From NCBI GenBank assembly GCA_023404675.1, contig JAEYAW010000029.1, forward strand, positions 62,001 through 126,000: a stretch of DNA of 64,000 nt, in the 5' to 3' direction. This DNA is from Pseudomonadota bacterium (lineage in GTDB: Bacteria > Pseudomonadota > Alphaproteobacteria > Rhizobiales > Xanthobacteraceae). A program made the translations under genes and the position numbers. This document shows positions 18,068-26,236 of the stretch, piece by piece. The notes beneath the pieces are model-generated. The model saw nothing but the letters and a program-made list of their open reading frames with translations. It made no database searches and was not told the origin of the DNA. How positions within the stretch are numbered: position 1 is the first letter of the stretch; the number at the start of each line of letters is the position of its first letter.

Positions 18068-18213
18068 GTTGGTGGCGGCCGACGATCGCCTTGTTGTTGA
18101 CGGCGCAGCCTTGCGCCGCGGAATTGTCGCAATTGGGCAACATTGTTGTATGAATGCATCAGTCGGGGCTCAGCGGGGCCGCGCTTTCGTTTCCAATCCA
18201 GAGCCGATCCTGA

Positions 18214-20484
18214 ATGGCCAGCGCAGAAATGGCGGCGTCAGCACTAGAACCGTCGGGAGATGCTGCAAGCTGGTCCGCTCGCCGGCTGATCGTGCCGGTT
18301 GCCATCGCACTGGCGCTGCTCTCGGCGGTCCTGACTTTCGTCGTGCTGACCGGGCTGACGCCGGTCGCGCCGACGCACGAGGTCTTCGTCACGTTTCTCG
18401 GCATCAACGCCGCCACCATCTTCCTGCTGCTGGCGATCATCGCCCGCGAAGTCTGGAAAATGGTGCAGGCTCGCCGGCGAGGCTATGCGGCGGCCCGACT
18501 GCATACGCAGGTGGTGAGCCTGTTTTCGGTGATTGCGGTGCTGCCGGCGGTGCTGGTTTCGGCGGTTGCCAACGTCACGCTGGATCGCGGGCTCGACCGG
18601 TTGTTCTCGGAGCGGATCAAGTCCGTGATCCAGAATTCGCAGATCGTGGCCAACTCCTATCTGCACGAGCACGCCCAGCTGATCCGGGGCGACATTCTCG
18701 GCATGGCCAATGATCTGTCGCGCGCCCGCCCGCTCTACGATCAGGATCGCGGCACCTTCCGCCGGCTGCTGACCGAGAGCGCCGCCAACCGCAATCTTCC
18801 CGGCGCGATGCTGATCGATCAGGACCGCGCCATCCTTGAGACGGCGCAAACCGGCATCCGCCAGGATTTTCAGGTCCCGGCGGCTGATTTTCTGAAGAAT
18901 GTCGGGACCGACGAGCCGCAAATCGCGGTGTTTCTGGAAGCCAATTACGTTGCGGCGGTGATTCGCCTGAGCGCATTTCACGATACGTTCCTGTATGTCG
19001 CGCGCCTGCTGGACCCCCGCGTGGTGGCCCAGGTTCAGGAGACGCAGGCGAGCGTTGCCGAATATGCCGAGCTGGAATCGCGGCGGCTCGGCATTCAGGT
19101 CGCCTTCGCGCTGATGTTCACGGTCATCGCGCTCACCGTTCTGGCCTCGGCGGTTCTGATCGGCCTGAAGTTCGCGAACTGGCTGGTCGCGCCGATCCGG
19201 CGGCTGATGGGAGCGGCCAACCGGGTCTCGACCGGCGACCTGCACGTGCAGGTGCCGGTGATCCGCTCCGAGGGCGATCTGGCGCATCTGGGACAGACCT
19301 TCAACACCATGACCCAGGAGCTGCGCAGCCAGCGCAACGAACTGGTTTCGGCGAGCGAGATGATCGACAGCCGCCGCCGCTTCATCGAGACCGTGCTGTC
19401 GTCGGCGAGCGCCGGCATCATCGGTCTCGATGCGGAGGGGCGAATCAGCGTTCTCAACCGCTCGGCGGAGAAACTGGTCGGAACATCCGAGAGCGAGGCG
19501 CTGGCGCAGCTTCTTACGGACGTCGTGCCCGAACTCGACGATCTGGTGGAGAAAGCCCGCGAGGGCGTGCAGCGTCTCGTTCAGGGACAGATCATGATCA
19601 CCCGCGACGGCGTCGAGCGCACGCTGTCGGTCCGCGTCAGCAGCGATGCGCTGGGTCAGTCGCGCGACAGCTTTATCATCACCCTCGACGACATCACCGA
19701 GCTGGTGGCCGCGCAGCGGACCTCGGCCTGGGCGGATGTCGCCCGCCGGATCGCTCACGAGATCAAGAATCCGTTGACGCCGATCCAGTTGTCGGCCGAG
19801 CGGATCAAGCGCAAGTTTGGCAAGGTCATCACGGAAGACCGCTCCATATTCGATCAGTGCACGGACACCATCGTCAGGCAGGTGGAGGATATCCGCCAGA
19901 TGGTCGACGAGTTCTCGCGCTTCGCGCGGATGCCCAAGCCCATCATCGAAAACGAGGACGTGGCCGATACGGTGCGTCAGGTCGTGTTCCTCATGCGGGT
20001 CGGCCATGCCGATGTCGACATTGTCGACGACATTCGCGAGGATCCGATGCCGGCGCGCTTCGACCGCAGGCAGATTTCGCAGGCCCTGACCAACATCATC
20101 AAGAATGCGGCCGAGGCCATCGAGGCGGTTCCGCCCGAGGAGCTTGGCAAGGGCCGCATCGAGGTCGTCGCCGCGCGCGACGGCGACGATATTGTCATCG
20201 ACGTGATCGATAATGGGATCGGTCTGCCGAAGACCTCCCGGTCGCGGCTGCTGGAGCCCTATGTCACGACCCGCGAGAAGGGCACGGGGCTCGGCCTCGC
20301 CATCGTGGGTCGCGTTCTGGAAGATCACGGCGGGCGCATTGAACTCAATGACGCCTCGCACATACGACCTGGAGCGAGGGGGGCGTGGATGCGACTGCGT
20401 TTCGCGGCCTCCGGTCATGCAAAGACCACAGATTCGAACAATCCGAAGGCCGCGCCGCAAGCGGCTGCCAAAGAGCAGGCATGA
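18214..20484 (+). CDS. ntrY: Membrane sensor kinase NtrY
   Basis: 756 residues. Three N-terminal membrane segments (about residues 28-50, 60-83 and 98-120), a periplasmic-side loop, then a fourth segment (~292-315) leading into a HAMP domain (FANWLVAPIRRLMGAANRVSTGD). A PAS domain follows at ~385-490, then the kinase H-box IAHEIKNPLTPIQLSAERIKRKF with H515, and an ATPase domain with DNGIGLPK and GTGLGLAIV. It is the partner of NtrX in nitrogen and redox/respiratory regulation. The product ends three bases before the ntrX start. Confidence 0.95.
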   Translation: MASAEMAASALEPSGDAASWSARRLIVPVAIALALLSAVLTFVVLTGLTPVAPTHEVFVTFLGINAATIFLLLAIIAREVWKMVQARRRGYAAARLHTQVVSLFSVIAVLPAVLVSAVANVTLDRGLDRLFSERIKSVIQNSQIVANSYLHEHAQLIRGDILGMANDLSRARPLYDQDRGTFRRLLTESAANRNLPGAMLIDQDRAILETAQTGIRQDFQVPAADFLKNVGTDEPQIAVFLEANYVAAVIRLSAFHDTFLYVARLLDPRVVAQVQETQASVAEYAELESRRLGIQVAFALMFTVIALTVLASAVLIGLKFANWLVAPIRRLMGAANRVSTGDLHVQVPVIRSEGDLAHLGQTFNTMTQELRSQRNELVSASEMIDSRRRFIETVLSSASAGIIGLDAEGRISVLNRSAEKLVGTSESEALAQLLTDVVPELDDLVEKAREGVQRLVQGQIMITRDGVERTLSVRVSSDALGQSRDSFIITLDDITELVAAQRTSAWADVARRIAHEIKNPLTPIQLSAERIKRKFGKVITEDRSIFDQCTDTIVRQVEDIRQMVDEFSRFARMPKPIIENEDVADTVRQVVFLMRVGHADVDIVDDIREDPMPARFDRRQISQALTNIIKNAAEAIEAVPPEELGKGRIEVVAARDGDDIVIDVIDNGIGLPKTSRSRLLEPYVTTREKGTGLGLAIVGRVLEDHGGRIELNDASHIRPGARGAWMRLRFAASGHAKTTDSNNPKAAPQAAAKEQA

Positions 20485-20487
20485 ACC

Positions 20488-21858
20488 ATGGCCAATGACA
20501 TTCTCATCGTGGACGACGAGGCCGACATTCGGGAACTCGTCGCCGGGATTCTCGATGACGAGGGTTTCAAGACGCGTACGGCGCGCGACAGCGATCAGGC
20601 GATGGACGAGATCGCAAACCGCCGGCCGAATCTGGTGTTTCTCGATATCTGGCTGCAGGGCAGCAAGCTGGATGGCTTGCAGATGCTGGACCAGATCAAG
20701 ATCGACTATCCCGATCTTCCGGTGGTGATGATTTCGGGCCACGGCAACATCGAGACCGCCGTCGCGGCCATCAAACGCGGCGCCTACGACTTCATCGAGA
20801 AGCCGTTCAAGTCGGACCGCCTGATTCTCGTCGCGCAGCGGGCGCTGGAAACGTCGCGGCTCAAGCGCGAGGTGCGCGAACTCAAGCAGCTCGCGCCGAT
20901 CGCCAGCACGCTGGTCGGCCACTCTGCCTGCATGAACCAGTTGCGCCAGACCATCGAGCGTGCGGCCAAGGCCAACAGCCGCATCATGATCGTCGGCCCG
21001 TCCGGCGGCGGCAAGGAGCTGACCGCCCGCATGCTGCACAGTTTCTCGCCCCGCGCGAATGGCCCGTTCGTCGTCATCAACGCGGCTGCGATCACGCCCG
21101 AGCGGATGGAGATCGAACTGTTCGGCATCGAGAGCGCGAACGGCGAACAGCAGCGCAAGACCGGCGCGCTTGAGGAGGCGCACGGCGGCACGCTGTTCAT
21201 CGACGAAGTCGCCGACATGCCGCGCGAAACGCAGAACAAGATTCTGCGCGTGCTGGTCGAGCAGACCTTCCAGCGCGTCGGAGGCACCAACAAGGTGCAT
21301 GTGGACGTGCGGATCGTCTCATCCACCGCCCGCAATCTGGAGGCGGAGATCGCCGAGGGACGGTTCCGGGAAGACCTCTATCATCGCCTTTCGGTGGTGC
21401 CGATCCGGGTGCCGCCGCTGTCGGAGCGGCGCGAGGATATTCCCGAACTGGTCGAGTATTTCATGGAGCAGATTTCGCAATCGACGGGCCTGCCGCGCCG
21501 CCAGATCGGCGAGGACGCGATGGCGGTGCTGCAGTCGCACGTCTGGCCGGGCAATGTCCGCCAGCTCCGTAACAATGTCGAACGCGTGATGATTCTCGCG
21601 GGCGGCAGCCCGGACTCCACCATCTCCGCCGACATGCTGCCGCAGGACGTGGGATCCATGGTGCCGGCCATGCCCACCGGCAACAATGGCGAGCACATCA
21701 TGGGCCTGCCGCTGCGCGAAGCGCGCGAGGTGTTCGAGCGCGATTATCTGATCGCCCAGATCAGCCGGTTCTCGGGCAATATCTCGCGCACGGCCGAGTT
21801 TGTCGGTATGGAACGCTCCGCGCTCCACCGAAAGCTCAAGGCGCTTGGCGTGGGGTGA
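20488..21858 (+). CDS. ntrX: Response regulator NtrX, lacking the sigma-54 contact loop
   Basis: 456 residues. Receiver domain with D9-D10 and phospho-site D53. The AAA+ domain has a weakened Walker A (GPSGGGKE, residues 170-177; the usual Thr is Gly) and an intact Walker B (GGTLFIDEV, ~233-241). Where NtrC has GAFTGA, NtrX reads ELFGIESANGEQQRKTGALEEA, so the loop is absent. A Fis-type HTH closes the protein (ISRTAEFVGMERSALHRKLKAL). Loss of GAFTGA is known for alphaproteobacterial NtrX and implies regulation of non-sigma-54 promoters. It is tightly coupled to ntrY and followed 27 bases later by the aminotransferase gene. Confidence 0.95.
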   Translation: MANDILIVDDEADIRELVAGILDDEGFKTRTARDSDQAMDEIANRRPNLVFLDIWLQGSKLDGLQMLDQIKIDYPDLPVVMISGHGNIETAVAAIKRGAYDFIEKPFKSDRLILVAQRALETSRLKREVRELKQLAPIASTLVGHSACMNQLRQTIERAAKANSRIMIVGPSGGGKELTARMLHSFSPRANGPFVVINAAAITPERMEIELFGIESANGEQQRKTGALEEAHGGTLFIDEVADMPRETQNKILRVLVEQTFQRVGGTNKVHVDVRIVSSTARNLEAEIAEGRFREDLYHRLSVVPIRVPPLSERREDIPELVEYFMEQISQSTGLPRRQIGEDAMAVLQSHVWPGNVRQLRNNVERVMILAGGSPDSTISADMLPQDVGSMVPAMPTGNNGEHIMGLPLREAREVFERDYLIAQISRFSGNISRTAEFVGMERSALHRKLKALGVG

Positions 21859-21885
21859 TCGCCTCCCATCCGGAAAGTCCTTTGC

Positions 21886-22743
21886 ATGTCCCGCTATGCC
21901 TATGTGAACGGCCGCTACACTCCGATGAGCGAAGCCGTGGTCAATGTGGAGGATCGTGGCTACCAGTTCGCGGACGGCGTTTACGAGGTCTGCGAGGTTC
22001 GCGGCGGAAAGCTCGTCGACATGCCGCGCCACATGGCGCGGCTGGAACGCTCGCTGAGCGAACTGCGGATCGCCATGCCGATGCCGCTCCCGGCGCTCGG
22101 GATCGTGATGCGCGAGGTCGTGCGGCGCAACCGCGTCGCTTACGGCATCGTCTACCTTCAGATCACCCGCGGGGTCTCGCGGCGCGACCACGCCTTTCCG
22201 GCGAAGCCGGTCCCTCCGTCCGTCGTGGTGACGGCGCGCACCATTCCCGTCGAGCGCGGCACGGCACTGGCGAAGAAGGGTATCCAGGTCATCACTGTGC
22301 CGGAGAACCGCTGGCCGCGTGTCGACATCAAATCCACCAGCCTGCTGCCGAACGTGCTGGCCCGGCAGGCCGCCAAGGAGAAGGGCGCCAGCGAGGCCTG
22401 GTTCGTGGACGCCGAGGGCTATGTGACCGAGGGGGCTGCGACCAACGCCTGGATCGTCACGAAGGACGGACGTCTGGTGACACGCTCGGCGGAGAAAGGG
22501 ATTTTGGCGGGGATCACCCGCTCGGTGGTGATGGACGCGCTGGCCGCATTCCAGATGAAACTGGAGGAGCGGCCGTTCACGCCGGCCGAGGCTCGCGAGG
22601 CCGCCGAAGCCTTCGTCACGGCCTCAAGCCAGCTTGTGATGCCGGTGGTCGGGATCGACGGCGTTGCAATCGGGAATGGTGTGCCAGGCCCTGTAGCTAA
22701 ACGGTTACGCGAGAATTTTCATAGCTTTGCGAACATCTCCTAA
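21886..22743 (+). CDS. Class IV aminotransferase (D-amino-acid transaminase type)
   Basis: 285 residues, PLP fold type IV. It has YVNGRYTPMSEAVVNVEDRGYQFADGVYEV at the start, the PLP-binding lysine in VDIKSTSLLPNVLA, and the cofactor-phosphate loop EGAATNAWIV and GILAGITRSVV. This group interconverts D-alanine/D-glutamate and their keto acids, supplying cell-wall D-amino acids. Members of the branched-chain and aminodeoxychorismate-lyase families look similar, so the substrate is not certain. Its place between ntrX and hfq is conserved in Bradyrhizobium relatives. Confidence 0.87.
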   Translation: MSRYAYVNGRYTPMSEAVVNVEDRGYQFADGVYEVCEVRGGKLVDMPRHMARLERSLSELRIAMPMPLPALGIVMREVVRRNRVAYGIVYLQITRGVSRRDHAFPAKPVPPSVVVTARTIPVERGTALAKKGIQVITVPENRWPRVDIKSTSLLPNVLARQAAKEKGASEAWFVDAEGYVTEGAATNAWIVTKDGRLVTRSAEKGILAGITRSVVMDALAAFQMKLEERPFTPAEAREAAEAFVTASSQLVMPVVGIDGVAIGNGVPGPVAKRLRENFHSFANIS

Positions 22744-22890
22744 GACGTAAGTTTGATGCAATTTCCACCATTTGTCGCCCACCGGCCCTTGCCAGAGTTG
22801 GCCGGGTGGCATCTAATCGACGGGCTGGAAGCTGACAGGGGACAGACGCTTCCGGCGAGCCGCCCGGGCGGTGCAGTGAGTCCGGCGGTC

Positions 22891-22922
22891 CAACAACAAA
22901 AAACGACTGCAGGACAAAAACA
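22891..22922 (+). promoter_or_regulatory. A-rich leader and ribosome binding site of hfq
   Basis: The 32 bases before the hfq ATG are strikingly A-rich for this genome (runs of CAACAACAAAAAAC and ACAAAAACA), with AGGA at 22911-22914 as the ribosome binding site. Repeated A-x-N triplets of this kind are what the distal face of Hfq binds, so autoregulation is plausible but inferred. Confidence 0.4.
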
Positions 22923-23171
22923 ATGGCGGCAGACCGCGCACAAAACCTTCAGGACACTTTTCTCAATCACGTTCGCAAGACCAAGACCCCGCTGACGATC
23001 TTCCTCGTCAACGGTGTGAAGCTTCAGGGTATTGTCACATGGTTCGACAATTTCTGTTTGCTGCTCCGGCGCGATGGGCATTCGCAGCTGGTCTACAAGC
23101 ATGCGATCTCGACCATCATGCCGGGCGCTCCGATCCAGTTGTTCGAGGGCGGCGAGGACGTCCAAGCGTGA
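22923..23171 (+). CDS. hfq: RNA chaperone Hfq
   Basis: 82 residues, the compact alphaproteobacterial length. Sm1 motif: LQDTFLNHVRKTKTPLTIFLVNGVKLQGIVTWFDNFCLLL. Sm2 motif: QLVYKHAISTIMP. The protein forms a hexameric ring that pairs small RNAs with mRNAs and, in rhizobia, is needed for NifA expression. ATG 22923 has AGGA eight bases upstream. hflX follows after 11 bases, the usual hfq-hflX pairing. Confidence 0.97.
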   Translation: MAADRAQNLQDTFLNHVRKTKTPLTIFLVNGVKLQGIVTWFDNFCLLLRRDGHSQLVYKHAISTIMPGAPIQLFEGGEDVQA

Positions 23172-23182
23172 GCAGGGCCTGA

Positions 23183-24565
23183 TTGGACCCCCGGCGCAAC
23201 GAAGGGGAGGCCGACCGTCCGCGGTCGGCCGGTGACGGAGCCACAGGGCGTGCGATCGTGGTCGGTCCGTATCGACGGACGCGGCCGGGCGACGGAACAG
23301 GTGCGTCCAGCGCGTCTGTCGTCCGCGATCCCGCCGCGCGGCTGGACGAGGCGGCCGGTCTTGCGGCCGCGATCGATCTGGATGTCATCGAGGCTGTCGT
23401 CGCGCCGCTCTCCGAGGTGCGTCCCGCGACCTATCTGGGCAAGGGCAAGGTGGAGGATATCGCCGGGCTCGTGCGCGCCCATGAGGCCGGGCTGGTCATC
23501 ATGGATTGTGCACTGTCGCCGATCCAGCAGCGCAACCTTGAGAAAGCGTGGGGCGCCAAGGTGCTCGACCGCACCGGGCTGATCCTCGAAATCTTCGGCC
23601 GTCGCGCCAAGACCAAAGAAGGCGCGCTGCAGGTCGAACTGGCGCATCTCAATTACCAGCGCAGCCGGCTGGTGCGGTCATGGACCCACCTCGAACGCCA
23701 GCGCGGCGGCTTCGGCTTTCTCGGCGGCCCGGGCGAAACGCAGATCGAGGCGGATCGCCGCCTGATCTCCGAGCGCATCGTCCGGATCGAGAACGATCTG
23801 AAGAAGGTTCAGGCGACGCGGCGGCTGCACCGCGCCGGACGCCAGCGCGTGCCGTACCGGGTGGTGGCGCTGGTCGGCTACACCAACGCGGGCAAGTCGA
23901 CGCTGTTCAACCGCCTGACCCGCGCCAATGTGCAGGCGCAGGACATGCTGTTCGCGACGCTCGATCCGACCTTGCGCGCGATCGAGCTTCCGCACGGGGC
24001 GAAGGCGATGCTGTCCGACACCGTCGGTTTCATCTCCGATCTGCCGACGACGCTGGTCGCCGCCTTCCGCGCCACGCTGGAGGAGGTGACGGAAGCGGAT
24101 GTGATCCTGCATGTCCGCGACGTGTCGCATGAGGACAGCGAGGCTCAGCGCTCCGATGTGACCACCGTCCTGCATCAGCTCGGGATCGACCCGGATGCGG
24201 GCGAGCGGCACATCCTCGAAGTCTGGAACAAGATCGACCGGCTTGAGCCCGAACGGCGCGACGAACTGCGCAACGTGGCGGCGCGGCAGTCCGTGCCGTG
24301 TTTTCCGGTCTCGGCGGTGACGGGCGAGGGGCTGGACGCGCTTCTCGCGGCCATCGAGGAGGCGTTGGCGGCGGCGCGGACGACGCTTGATCTGTCGATC
24401 GACGCGAGCGACGGCGCGGGCATCAGCTGGCTCCATCGCAACGCCGAGGTGCTCAGCAAGGAACTCGACGGCGAGCGCTACGCCATGACGGTGCGGGTCG
24501 ATGAGCGCCGCCTCGCTACGGTGACGAAGCGCTTCGGGGCCGTGCCGCACGACACCCGGTCGTGA
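23183..24565 (+). CDS. hflX: Ribosome-rescue GTPase HflX
   Basis: 460 residues. An N-terminal glycine-rich HflX domain (VRPATYLGKGKVEDIAGL, then GILEIFGRRAKTKEGALQVELAHLNYQ-like) is followed by an Obg-type GTPase with G1 GYTNAGKST (~232-240), DTVGF as G3 and NKID as G4. HflX splits stalled 70S ribosomes under stress. The frame opens with a TTG at 23183, since no ATG precedes the conserved region. An in-frame GTG at 23258 is an alternative. It is convergent with mazG, only three bases away. Confidence 0.93.
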   Translation: MDPRRNEGEADRPRSAGDGATGRAIVVGPYRRTRPGDGTGASSASVVRDPAARLDEAAGLAAAIDLDVIEAVVAPLSEVRPATYLGKGKVEDIAGLVRAHEAGLVIMDCALSPIQQRNLEKAWGAKVLDRTGLILEIFGRRAKTKEGALQVELAHLNYQRSRLVRSWTHLERQRGGFGFLGGPGETQIEADRRLISERIVRIENDLKKVQATRRLHRAGRQRVPYRVVALVGYTNAGKSTLFNRLTRANVQAQDMLFATLDPTLRAIELPHGAKAMLSDTVGFISDLPTTLVAAFRATLEEVTEADVILHVRDVSHEDSEAQRSDVTTVLHQLGIDPDAGERHILEVWNKIDRLEPERRDELRNVAARQSVPCFPVSAVTGEGLDALLAAIEEALAAARTTLDLSIDASDGAGISWLHRNAEVLSKELDGERYAMTVRVDERRLATVTKRFGAVPHDTRS

Positions 24566-24568
24566 TAT

Positions 24569-25384
24569 CTATTCCGAGGTCTTGGCCTCGTTCCACAGCG
24601 CGTCCATCTCTTCGAGCGAGGCATCTTCAAGCGTTCGCCCGCGTGCCGCGAGCGTCCGCTCGATATAGGCGAAGCGCCGCTCGAATTTCGCATTGGTACC
24701 GCGTAATGCGGTCTCGGGATCGGCGCCGACATGGCGGGCGAGGTTGACCAGCGCGAACATCAGGTCGCCGGTTTCCGCCGCGATCTCGCCGGAGTCCCTG
24801 CTGTCCAGCGCGGCCTCGATCTCATCGGCCTCCTCGCGGATCTTGGCCAGCACGGCGCGCGGATCGTTCCAGTCGAACCCGACCGTCGCCGCCTTGCGCT
24901 GCAATTCGAGCGCCCGCGTCAGCGCGGGCTGACCGGGCTTCACCGAGGCCAGCAGCGAAGGCGCCGCCGTTTCGCTCTCGCCGCGCCGTGCCGCGCGCTC
25001 GGCCTTCTCCTGCGCCTTGATCCGCCCCCAGGCGCCGTCTTCCATCTTCGGCGCGATGCGCCCCTCGGCGTCGGGGAAGACATGCGGGTGGCGGCGGATC
25101 ATCTTGGCCGTGATCGCCTCCACCACGCCGCCGAAATCGAACGCGCCTTGCTCCTGTGCCATCCGGGCATGGAATACGACCTGCAGCAACAGATCGCCGA
25201 GCTCGTCGCGAAGGTCTTCGAGGTCGTTGCGCGATATGGCCTCGGCAACCTCGTAGGCTTCCTCGATGGTGTAGGGCGCGATGGTCTCGTAGGTCTGCTC
25301 CAGGTCCCACGGACATCCCGTTCGAGGCGTGCGCAGCGCCGCCATGATCTCGATGAGCCGGGAGATGTCGCGGGAGGGAAGCAT
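24569..25384 (-). CDS. mazG: Nucleoside triphosphate pyrophosphohydrolase MazG
   Basis: 271 residues with two MazG all-alpha domains. The N-terminal one shows GCPWDLEQTYETIAPYTIEEAYEVAEAI and the metal-binding DLRDELGDLLLQVVFHA. The C-terminal one shows EEADEIEAAL...ETGDLMFALVNLARHVG. It hydrolyses abnormal or excess NTPs to NMP and pyrophosphate. ATG 25384 fits the family (ISRLIEIMAALR). The gene is single, convergent with hflX and divergent from queC. Confidence 0.94.
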   Translation of the reverse strand: MLPSRDISRLIEIMAALRTPRTGCPWDLEQTYETIAPYTIEEAYEVAEAISRNDLEDLRDELGDLLLQVVFHARMAQEQGAFDFGGVVEAITAKMIRRHPHVFPDAEGRIAPKMEDGAWGRIKAQEKAERAARRGESETAAPSLLASVKPGQPALTRALELQRKAATVGFDWNDPRAVLAKIREEADEIEAALDSRDSGEIAAETGDLMFALVNLARHVGADPETALRGTNAKFERRFAYIERTLAARGRTLEDASLEEMDALWNEAKTSE

Positions 25385-25508
25385 AGGTCAAGGGTCCGGT
25401 TGCAGGCTGACCCGTCTATGCCCGACCGGAGGCCAGGCGCGAAGCGAAAACCGCAAACGCTGGCTCCGAGACTTGGCGGGCCGGGCGGGGCGGTGCTAAG
25501 CCCGTTCC

Positions 25509-26219
25509 ATGACCGAAACCACCAACGATACGGCGCTCGTCCTGTTCTCGGGCGGGCAGGATTCCGCCACCTGTCTCGCCTGGGCGCTGGCGCGATATGG
25601 CCGCGTCGAGACCGTCGGCTTCCACTACGGCCAGCGTCATGCCATCGAGCTGACCTGCCGTGCGGAGCTGCTCGCGGGACTGGCCCGCATCAATCCTGAC
25701 TGGGGCCGCAAGCTCGGCGAGAACCACACGCTCGCCATTCCGACGCTTCATGATGTCTCCGACACCGCGCTGACGCGCGATGTCGCCATCGAGATGAGCG
25801 ACACCGGGCTGCCGAACACCTTCGTTCCCGGCCGCAACCTGATCTTTCTCACCTTCGCCGCCGCGCTCGCCTACCGGCGCGGCATTCGCGATATCGTCGG
25901 CGGTATGTGCGAGACGGATTATTCCGGCTATCCGGACTGCCGCGACGAGACGATCAAGGCGCAGGAACGCACGCTGTCGCTCGGCATGGACCGCCCGTTC
26001 GCGATCCACACGCCGCTGATGTGGCGCGATAAAGCCGCCACATGGCAGCTCGCGCACGATCTCGGCGCAGACGCGCTCGTCGATCTGATCCGCGAGCACT
26101 CCCACACCTGCTATCTCGGCGAACGCGGCGAGCGGCACGACTGGGGCTATGGCTGCGGGGCGTGCCCGGCCTGCGACCTGCGGGCGCGGGGCTGGCGCGA
26201 ATACGCCGCCCGCCGCTGA
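25509..26219 (+). CDS. queC: 7-cyano-7-deazaguanine (preQ0) synthase
   Basis: 236 residues. The PP-loop ATPase motif SGGQDSATCL lies at residues ~15-24. The C-terminal zinc site is C...GYGCGACPACDLR (four cysteines). It converts 7-carboxy-7-deazaguanine to preQ0 with ATP and ammonia, a step toward queuosine in tRNA. queD, queE and queF are not in the window. It is convergent with the fused monooxygenase gene, with 17 bases between the stops. Confidence 0.95.
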   Translation: MTETTNDTALVLFSGGQDSATCLAWALARYGRVETVGFHYGQRHAIELTCRAELLAGLARINPDWGRKLGENHTLAIPTLHDVSDTALTRDVAIEMSDTGLPNTFVPGRNLIFLTFAAALAYRRGIRDIVGGMCETDYSGYPDCRDETIKAQERTLSLGMDRPFAIHTPLMWRDKAATWQLAHDLGADALVDLIREHSHTCYLGERGERHDWGYGCGACPACDLRARGWREYAARR

Positions 26220-26236
26220 CCCGCCGCCATGCGCCT

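Noticed and set aside
15295..18159. Minus-strand frame of 954 codons opposite ntrB and ntrC
   Set aside because: Shadow of the two regulatory genes; no recognisable domain and no ribosome binding site.
18244..21300. Minus-strand frame of 1018 codons opposite ntrY and ntrX
   Set aside because: Composition typical of antisense frames; the + strand genes are certain.
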